NCBI GenBank assembly: GCA_030620735.1
Contig: JAUXDV010000089.1
Location: forward strand, 1-7,672
DNA from: Gammaproteobacteria bacterium
GTDB lineage: Bacteria > Pseudomonadota > Gammaproteobacteria > Chromatiales > Chromatiaceae
Length of the DNA stretch: 7,672 nucleotides
Direction: 5' to 3'
A program made the position numbers and the translations under genes. Each line of letters opens with the position of its first letter. Position 1 is the stretch's first letter. The notes below the pieces were generated by a model. The model was not told the origin of the DNA, searched no databases, and saw nothing but the letters and a program-made list of their open reading frames with translations. Shown one piece after another: positions 1 to 4,499 of the stretch.

Positions 1-47
1 AGTACTAAAATAATGATGTACATTCATTTTTTTTGGTCTATAATTGA

Positions 48-77
48 TTGGAAGTTGGTTGGTAATTGATGTATAAT
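48..77 (+). promoter_or_regulatory. Predicted sigma-70 promoter of the first OmpA-family gene
   Basis: A perfect TATAAT (72-77) lies 18 bp after TTGGAA (48-53), which gives a plausible sigma-70 promoter with a start site near base 84 and a leader of about 50 nt. A second TATAAT at 39-44 has no good -35 element. The ribosome binding site GGGGA (125-129) sits 6 nt before the ATG at 136. Bases 1-47 are AT-rich and I see no gene there. Confidence 0.55.
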
Positions 78-135
78 GCCTCCACTTCTAAAGAAACAAT
101 ATCGTTTCTAACATAAAAAAGTACGGGGATTTACT

Positions 136-657
136 ATGTCACAAGTAAACAAAAAACTGATCGCAATGATGGCGCCGCTGAGTCTGGTCGCAGCAGTTGC
201 AATTACACCTCTGTCAGCATCTGCTGCAGAATATCTTTCTGATTCTCAAGGCGAAGTTGTAGTCAACAACTACGATGAGTGCTGGGAAGTCTCTTACGGC
301 CTGCCAACATGCCATGAGCTGAACTTCGTCTTCAGCGGCACAGGCCTGTTTGACTTCGACAAGGCAACCATCCGTCCTGAACTGGCGACTCAGCTGGATG
401 AAGTTGCCAGACAGGCAATGGGCATGAACTACAGCCGCATCGATGTTGCTGCGCATACCGACAGCAAGGGTTCGGAAGAGTACAACATGGGTCTTTCAGA
501 TCGTCGTGCACGATCGACTGTTGACTATCTGGTTGGTCTGGGCGCCGATCCAAGCAAGATCAACGCGACTGGCATGGGCGAAGGCAATCCGGTTGCCACC
601 AACGAGACTGACGCTGGCCGTCAACTCAACCGTCGCGTAGAGATTCATGTCGAGTGA
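136..657 (+). CDS. Small secreted OmpA-family peptidoglycan-binding protein
   Basis: A 173-residue protein predicted to be exported and to bind peptidoglycan non-covalently. Residues 1-30 form a Sec signal peptide: lysines at 6-7, a hydrophobic core, and an A-S-A/A-E cleavage site after Ala30. The mature N-terminus is short and has two cysteines, Cys49 and Cys59, which could form a disulfide in the periplasm. Residues from about 62 to 173 are an OmpA C-terminal domain, with the FDFDKATIRPE segment, HTDSKGSEEYN, LSDRRA and the terminal NRRVEI motif. Asp109 and Arg124 are spaced like the diaminopimelate-contacting Asp271 and Arg286 of E. coli OmpA. There is no beta-barrel and no lipobox, so it is probably periplasmic rather than an integral porin or Pal. 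The ATG has a good GGGGA ribosome binding site. The gene appears monocistronic, with its own promoter and terminator. The physiological role is unknown. Confidence 0.9.
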   Translation: MSQVNKKLIAMMAPLSLVAAVAITPLSASAAEYLSDSQGEVVVNNYDECWEVSYGLPTCHELNFVFSGTGLFDFDKATIRPELATQLDEVARQAMGMNYSRIDVAAHTDSKGSEEYNMGLSDRRARSTVDYLVGLGADPSKINATGMGEGNPVATNETDAGRQLNRRVEIHVE

Positions 658-673
658 TCTCTGACCTACGGGT

Positions 674-700
674 TTTCAGGATATAGGTTTTGTCCTGAAA
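674..700 (+). other. Hairpin just after the first OmpA-family gene
   Basis: TTTCAGGA (674-681) and TCCTGAAA (693-700) form a perfect 8-bp stem with an 11-nt loop in the 3' untranslated region. It has no U-tract of its own and lies just before the terminator, so it may protect the mRNA 3' end. A function is not shown. Confidence 0.4.
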
Positions 701-701
701 G

Positions 702-728
702 AAAAAGCCGTGCATTGCGCGGCTTTTT
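702..728. terminator. Bidirectional intrinsic terminator between the first ompA-like gene and purB
   Basis: AAAAAGCCGTGC (702-713) pairs with GCGCGGCTTTTT (717-728) around an ATT loop, with one G-T wobble. The plus strand continues with more T residues. The A-run at the 5' side gives a U-tract for the convergent purB transcript on the minus strand, so one hairpin probably ends both genes. Confidence 0.85.
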
Positions 729-744
729 TTGTGGGGGCGATCTA

Positions 745-2115
745 CTACTTCACTGCCTTGGCTTGTGACACGGCATTGCCAATGTAGGTCATAGGCGTCA
801 GTTTCAACAACTCTGCTTTCGCCTCCTGCGGAATCTCCAGCGTGCCAATAAACTCCAGCAGTTGCTCTTCGGTGATGCGATGGCCGCGGGTCAGCTCCTT
901 GAGCTTTTCATAGGGCTTGTCGATGCCGTAACGGCGCATCACTGTCTGTATCGGCTCGGCAAGGACCTCCTGGTTCTGCTTCAGGTCATCGGCAAGTTTC
1001 TGTGCATTGACCTCGAGTTTTCCAATGCCTCGCAGTATGGACTGCAGGGCGATCAGGGTATGGCCGATGCCGACACCCAGATTTCTTAATACCGTGGAGT
1101 CGCTCAAGTCACGCTGCCAGCGGGAGATGGGCAGTTTGGCCCCGAGATGGCCAAAAATGGCATTGGCGATCCCCAGGTTTCCTTCGCCATTTTCGAAATC
1201 GATCGGGTTGACTTTGTGCGGCATGGTGGAGGAGCCAACCTCTCCCGCTATTGTCTTTTGCTTGAAATAGCCCAGCGAGATATAGCCCCACACATCGCGG
1301 CAGAAGTCGATCAGGATGGTGTTGCTGCGGGCGGCCGCATCGAAGAGTTCCGCAATATAGTCATGCGGCTCGATCTGGGTCGTGTAGGGATTCCATTGCA
1401 GTCCCAGAGACTCCACGAAGTCCTGTGCAAACGCCGCCCAATCCTTGTGCGGGTAGGCGCACAGGTGGGCATTGTAGTTGCCGACGGCGCCGTTGATCTT
1501 TCCGAGCAGCGGCACACTCAGCATCTGTTGTTGCTGGCGGCGCAGACGCGCCGTCACGTTGGCCATCTCCTTGCCGACGGTGGTTGGCGAGGCTGGCTGT
1601 CCATGGGTGCGCGACAGCATCGGTTGCGCGGCATGTTCATGCGCCAGGGCGTTGATGGCTGCGATGGTTTTCTCCAGCTCCGGCAGCAGCACCTGGTCGC
1701 GTCCGTCACGCAGCATCATTGCATGGCACAGGTTGTTGATGTCCTCCGAGGTGCAGGCGAAGTGAATGAATTCGCTGACAGCCATCAACTCGGGAGTATC
1801 GCTGATCTTCTCCTTGAAAAAATATTCGACCGCCTTGACGTCATGGTTGGTGGTGCGCTCGATCTCCTTGACGCGTCTGGCATCTGCTTCCGAGAAGTTG
1901 TCAACGATGCTGTTGAGAAAATTCAGGGCATCGTTACTCAGCTCGGGTACTTCGGCGATCTCCTCATCAGCCGCCAGAGCCTGCAGCCAGCGCACTTCAA
2001 CCAGTACGCGATAGCGAATCAGGCCATATTCGCTGAAAATAGCGCGTAATGCCGCAGTTTTTTCGCCATAGCGTCCGTCGACAGGTGAGATGGCTGTGAG
2101 AGTGCTGAGTTCCAT
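745..2115 (-). CDS. purB: Adenylosuccinate lyase
   Basis: PurB catalyses two fumarate-releasing steps in the cytoplasm: SAICAR to AICAR in purine synthesis, and adenylosuccinate to AMP. The 456-residue product equals the E. coli PurB length and begins MELSTLTAISPVDGRYG, closely resembling the E. coli start, so the ATG at 2115 is well supported even though its ribosome binding site is weak. His171, in the RTHGQPASPTT segment, sits at the E. coli catalytic position. The superfamily signature SSTMPHKVNP starts at Ser295, the other catalytic residue, in the flexible loop. The protein should be a homotetramer of the fumarase/aspartase fold, all helical. It has its own promoter, and its 3' end faces an OmpA-family gene across a shared terminator. 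The usual enterobacterial upstream neighbours hflD and mnmA are absent here. I saw no PurR-type operator. Confidence 0.98.
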   Translation of the reverse strand: MELSTLTAISPVDGRYGEKTAALRAIFSEYGLIRYRVLVEVRWLQALAADEEIAEVPELSNDALNFLNSIVDNFSEADARRVKEIERTTNHDVKAVEYFFKEKISDTPELMAVSEFIHFACTSEDINNLCHAMMLRDGRDQVLLPELEKTIAAINALAHEHAAQPMLSRTHGQPASPTTVGKEMANVTARLRRQQQQMLSVPLLGKINGAVGNYNAHLCAYPHKDWAAFAQDFVESLGLQWNPYTTQIEPHDYIAELFDAAARSNTILIDFCRDVWGYISLGYFKQKTIAGEVGSSTMPHKVNPIDFENGEGNLGIANAIFGHLGAKLPISRWQRDLSDSTVLRNLGVGIGHTLIALQSILRGIGKLEVNAQKLADDLKQNQEVLAEPIQTVMRRYGIDKPYEKLKELTRGHRITEEQLLEFIGTLEIPQEAKAELLKLTPMTYIGNAVSQAKAVK

Positions 2116-2143
2116 GAAAAGTGCTCGAATTGGGAAAGTGAAA

Positions 2144-2152
2144 ATTATATCA
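2144..2152 (-). promoter_or_regulatory. Extended -10 promoter of purB
   Basis: Read on the minus strand, TGATATAAT is a consensus extended -10 element (TG, one base, TATAAT). The -35 region is poor, which is usual for extended -10 promoters. The start site would be near 2137, giving a leader of about 22 nt before the purB ATG. Confidence 0.6.
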
Positions 2153-2206
2153 TTTCCCCCGCTGCTATTTTGAGGGCTGAATTTTCTTGAAATAATGGCA
2201 GATTTT

Positions 2207-2248
2207 TTGATTCAAATCATGTTGCCTCATGAGACTAAATAATATAGA
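2207..2248 (+). promoter_or_regulatory. FNR/ANR-type box and -10 element of the second OmpA-family gene
   Basis: TTGAT-TCAA-ATCAT (2207-2220) matches nine of the ten defined bases of the FNR/ANR/DNR consensus TTGAT-N4-ATCAA. TATAGA (2243-2248) is a reasonable -10 element, with a start site near 2255. The box centre (2213.5) is then at -41.5, the classic position of class II activation by FNR-family proteins, and no good -35 box is present, as expected for such a promoter. The leader would be about 95 nt. The same box is roughly 76 bp upstream of the purB start site on the other strand. This is predicted from sequence only. Confidence 0.6.
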
Positions 2249-2349
2249 GTGCAGTTCATTCTGCGCTTCCTCTGAGATTGCAGGATTCTGTTGCTGTTCT
2301 CCATGACAGCAATTAATCTACCTAATGACTACCAAATAGGAAAACTGAA

Positions 2350-2853
2350 ATGAGTAATAGAGTTGTGAAGATGGTTTCTGTATCAGCGATTGCGTTGATG
2401 ATGGGCATGGGAATTGCCGGAACGGCAGTTGCCGAGAAAGATGATCTGCATATGACAGTCAACAAGACTGCGTCAAGCATGACAACCACAATTGATGACA
2501 CCATCACCCTGAAAGCAGGAATCATGTTCAAGACCGATAGCGCAGTGCTTTCAAAAGATGGCCAGGGCATCATCAACGAACGCATCAACAAGTATCGCGG
2601 CCACAAGACCCAGGTCTTTGATATCGAAGTGACCGGCTATACCGACAAGAGAGGCTCCGAGGAGCATAACCAGAAGTTGTCTGAAGCGCGCGCCCAGTCT
2701 GTTGCTGACCACATCGCGGCGCAATCTGATATTCCTTCCGACAAGATCGTTGTTACCGGAATGGGTAAATCAGAAGCTGTCGCTACGACTGCAGAAGGCA
2801 TGTCGAAAGAGCGTATCGTTGTGATTCATCTTGTTGGTAAGATGGTCAAGTAA
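2350..2853 (+). CDS. Small secreted OmpA-like domain protein, possibly anaerobically induced
   Basis: A 167-residue exported protein. Residues 1-28 are a signal peptide rich in Met and small residues, with likely cleavage at A-V-A/E-K after Ala28. A threonine/serine-rich linker follows (about 36-52), and then an OmpA C-terminal domain from about residue 53 to the end. The diagnostic motif GYTDKRGSEEHNQKLSEARAQSV is present across residues 96-118, and Asp99 and Arg114 keep the 15-residue spacing of the OmpA peptidoglycan-binding pair. The C-terminal part diverges: the usual NRRVEI motif is replaced by KERIVVI. There are no cysteines, no lipobox and no barrel. AGGAAAA at 2338-2344 is the ribosome binding site. 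It is transcribed divergently from purB and followed by a strong terminator, so it is probably monocistronic. A periplasmic envelope role is likely; the specific function is unknown. Confidence 0.88.
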   Translation: MSNRVVKMVSVSAIALMMGMGIAGTAVAEKDDLHMTVNKTASSMTTTIDDTITLKAGIMFKTDSAVLSKDGQGIINERINKYRGHKTQVFDIEVTGYTDKRGSEEHNQKLSEARAQSVADHIAAQSDIPSDKIVVTGMGKSEAVATTAEGMSKERIVVIHLVGKMVK

Positions 2854-2900
2854 TTGTAAGCATAGAGGTAGTCTCGAGATTTGAGACCACTCTCTGTATT

Positions 2901-2942
2901 AGCCCTCACTGACGGGAAATCGTTAGCTGGGGGCTTTTGTTT
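2901..2942 (+). terminator. Strong intrinsic terminator of the second OmpA-family gene
   Basis: AGCCCTCACTGACG (2901-2914) folds onto CGTTAG (2921-2926) and TGGGGGCT (2928-2935), with a 6-nt loop, one bulged C and two wobble pairs, followed by TTTTGTTTT. The minus-strand side has no U-tract, so it should act on the plus-strand transcript only. A smaller stem, GTCTC (2871-2875) with GAGAC (2883-2887), lies just upstream. Confidence 0.85.
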
Positions 2943-2973
2943 TATAACGGTTCACGCCTCCTTGCTGAATGCT

Positions 2974-3516
2974 TCAGAGTTCTATCTCTCGCCACTCCCC
3001 GGGCAGAAGCCTCTCTAATTTCCACTCTCCAATTTGCGTGCGGATCAGCCGCAATGTCGGCAGGCCGACCGCCGCAGTCATGCGCCTTACCTGGCGATTG
3101 CGCCCCTCCCTGATTTTTATTTCCAGCCAGCTGGTGGGTATCGATTGTCGAAAACGCACCGGCGGATGGCGGGACCACAGGTTGGCCGGTTCATTGATCA
3201 TACGTACCTTTGCCGGCAGCGTGGGGCCGTCCTTGAGCGTAACTCCATGTTGCAGGCGGGAGACTTGCGCTGCTTGAGGAACGCCCTCAACTTCCACCAG
3301 GTAGGTTTTCCAGGTTTTGTGACGCGGATTGCTGAGGCGTTGCTGCAACTTGCCGTCGTCGGTGAGCAGCAGCAGGCCTTCGCTGTCGCGATCGAGCCTA
3401 CCGGCGGCATAAACCGCAGGGATATTGATGTAGTCCGCCAGGGTTTGGCGTTCTGCGCCATCGGTAAACTGGCTCAGCACCTGGTAGGGTTTGTTGAACA
3501 GGATTAATCGGGACAT
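2974..3516 (-). CDS. rluE: 23S rRNA pseudouridine synthase, RluE type (U2457)
   Basis: Isomerises a uridine of 23S rRNA to pseudouridine; E. coli RluE modifies U2457 in the peptidyl transferase region. The 180-residue product starts directly with the catalytic fold (SRLILFNKPYQVLSQF). It carries the RsuA/RluB/E/F motif AAGRLDRDSEGLLLLT, with Asp42 as the expected catalytic aspartate, and the later EIKIREGRNRQVRRM motif. It has no N-terminal S4 domain, which is the trait separating RluE from RsuA, RluB and RluF. It is shorter than the 217-residue E. coli protein because it lacks the extra N-terminus. The ribosome binding site before the ATG is weak. It lies downstream of the cspD-like gene on the same strand, but a terminator intervenes. 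I see no terminator of its own. The family assignment is firm; the exact target base is by homology. Confidence 0.92.
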   Translation of the reverse strand: MSRLILFNKPYQVLSQFTDGAERQTLADYINIPAVYAAGRLDRDSEGLLLLTDDGKLQQRLSNPRHKTWKTYLVEVEGVPQAAQVSRLQHGVTLKDGPTLPAKVRMINEPANLWSRHPPVRFRQSIPTSWLEIKIREGRNRQVRRMTAAVGLPTLRLIRTQIGEWKLERLLPGEWREIEL

Positions 3517-3544
3517 CGGTGAATGGCGTTAACGTAAGCTGTTT

Positions 3545-3611
3545 TTGCGAGCGAAACGAATTTGTAACGAGGCCGTCTAGATTGCCGCGTCGCTGCGCTC
3601 CTCGCAATGAC
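3545..3611. repeat. Small palindromic intergenic repeat (REP-like)
   Basis: The stretch is bounded by TTGCGAG (3545-3551) and its complement CTCGCAA (3601-3607). The left inner sequence GCGAAACGA resembles the complement of the right inner sequence (GAGCGCAGCGACG). On the minus strand it reads CATTGCGAGGAGCGCAGCG, a form I recognise from REP-like intergenic repeats in many bacterial genomes. It lies between rluE and the cspD-like gene, next to the terminator. No coding potential is visible. Copy number elsewhere cannot be judged from this window. Confidence 0.55.
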
Positions 3612-3614
3612 AAT

Positions 3615-3636
3615 AAAGCCCGCATTTGCGGGCTTT
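3615..3636 (-). terminator. Terminator downstream of the cspD-like gene
   Basis: AAAGCCCGC (3615-3623) and GCGGGCTTT (3628-3636) form a perfect 9-bp stem with a 4-nt loop. T-rich sequence follows on both strands (TTTTTC on plus, TTTATTG on minus). It lies 25 bp past the cspD-like stop codon and would stop its transcript before rluE. Confidence 0.8.
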
Positions 3637-3661
3637 TTCACTTTCCGGCGATCAGAACTTG

Positions 3662-3871
3662 TCAGATCAGATCTGTGATATTGGTTGCGTGCAGTCCCTT
3701 GGGGCCGTCAGAGAGTTCAAAGTTAATTTTTTGCCCCTCGCTGAGAGTTTTGAAGCCTTCCATCTCGATGGATGAGTAGTGGATGAAGACATCCTCTTCC
3801 GCCTGCTGATCAGGAACGACGAATCCGTATCCCTTTCTGTTGTTGAACCATTTGACTGTGCCTGTTGGCAT
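3662..3871 (-). CDS. cspD: Cold-shock domain protein, CspD-like
   Basis: A 69-residue single cold-shock domain (five-stranded OB fold) that binds single-stranded nucleic acid. The RNP1 motif KGYGFV lies near residues 13-18 and RNP2 VFIHYS near 29-34, after the usual GTVKWFNN opening. E. coli CspD inhibits replication in stationary phase; CspA-type relatives act as RNA chaperones. Sequence alone does not decide between them, and the CspD name rests on its place divergent from clpS, as in E. coli. I chose the ATG at 3871, not an upstream in-frame ATG at 3910, because GGAG lies 7 nt before it and the domain begins there; the extra 13 residues (ATIINKQQRSTI) do not resemble the family. A terminator follows the stop codon. 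Confidence 0.9.
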   Translation of the reverse strand: MPTGTVKWFNNRKGYGFVVPDQQAEEDVFIHYSSIEMEGFKTLSEGQKINFELSDGPKGLHATNITDLI

Positions 3872-4136
3872 AATTGTACTCCGCTGCTGCTTGTTAATTA
3901 TGGTTGCCATATGTGACTGGACTCATGCTCATTCTATTTCCAAGACATGAAAAACATGATGAAAAGTGAGCTTACTTCTTGAAAACTAGTCTATTTTTGT
4001 GGAAGTATAACTTGATTTGTGAAAAGGTCAAATTAGAGATGATATTTCTCGATGTATGTAGAAAAATGCTAGCATAGAGAACCAATACTCGATCAAAAGC
4101 TTGAAAATTTACTCAAAACGCACTATCTATTAAGTT
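3872..4136. other. Divergent AT-rich region between cspD and clpS
   Basis: A 265-bp regulatory gap. For cspD, the minus strand has a possible -10 TAGAAT (3936-3931) with no clear -35. For clpS, no strong promoter stands out. TTGAAA (4101-4106), 17 bp, TATCTA (4124-4129) is one weak candidate that would start transcription at or next to the ATG. TTGTGA (4017-4022) with TGATAT (4040-4045) is another. A 10-bp palindrome ATGCTAGCAT lies at 4066-4075. The only small ORF noticed (3948-3983, 11 codons) has no ribosome binding site. Confidence 0.4.
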
Positions 4137-4451
4137 ATGTCACAACAAGACCATTCAGATCATGACCTCGCTACGCTGGAGAAGAAGCCGAAGCTACACA
4201 AGCCGCCGATGTTCAAGGTGGTGCTGCTCAACGATGACTATACGCCGATGGGGTTCGTCGTGGAGATACTGCAGCGTTTTTTCCGCCTCGACAGTGAGCG
4301 CGCAACCCAGATCATGATGCATGTTCATACCCGTGGAAAGGGAGTTTGCGGAGTGTTTACACGTGATATCGCCGAGACCAAGGTGATGCAGGTGAACAGT
4401 TATTCCAAGGAGAGTCAGCACCCGTTGATGTGCACCATGGAGGAGGCGTGA
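4137..4451 (+). CDS. clpS: ClpS, N-degron adaptor of the ClpAP protease
   Basis: ClpS binds proteins with bulky hydrophobic N-terminal residues (Leu, Phe, Tyr, Trp) and delivers them to ClpA, while blocking some other ClpA substrates. The 104-residue product is close to E. coli ClpS (106). A flexible, charged N-terminal tail (1-22) precedes the core KPPMFKVVLLNDDYTPM. Asn32, Asp33 and His64 occupy the positions of the substrate-pocket residues Asn34, Asp35 and His66 in E. coli, and Met38 corresponds to the gatekeeper Met40. The GKGVCGVFTRDIAETK segment is also conserved. The gene lies 48 bp before clpA on the same strand, consistent with co-transcription and with their joint function. Its ATG lacks a clear Shine-Dalgarno sequence; only TAAG is nearby. 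Confidence 0.97.
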   Translation: MSQQDHSDHDLATLEKKPKLHKPPMFKVVLLNDDYTPMGFVVEILQRFFRLDSERATQIMMHVHTRGKGVCGVFTRDIAETKVMQVNSYSKESQHPLMCTMEEA

Positions 4452-4499
4452 CGACGCCTGAATTTCATACGTGCACCAATAGCAAAATATGAGAATAGC

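Noticed and set aside
1147..2049. Plus-strand open frame of 300 codons inside purB
   Set aside because: It is antisense to a perfectly conserved purB, has no ribosome binding site, and its translation resembles no protein I know. It is a by-product of purB codon use.
2196..2210. Possible sigma-54 promoter (TGGCA, then TTGA) before the second OmpA-like gene
   Set aside because: The GG spacing fits, but the nearly invariant GC at -12 is GA. The overlapping FNR-type box with correct spacing to a -10 element explains the region better.
3872..3910. 13-residue N-terminal extension of the cspD-like protein
   Set aside because: The cold-shock fold begins at the internal ATG (3871), which has GGAG at proper spacing. 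The extension is not family-like.
3948..3983. 11-codon ORF (MKNMMKSELTS) upstream of clpS
   Set aside because: There is no Shine-Dalgarno sequence, it is too short to judge, and nothing links it to clpS control.
4018..4029. CRP-like site TGTGA-N5-TCAAA before clpS
   Set aside because: The spacer is 5 instead of 6 bp and the right half-site is weak.
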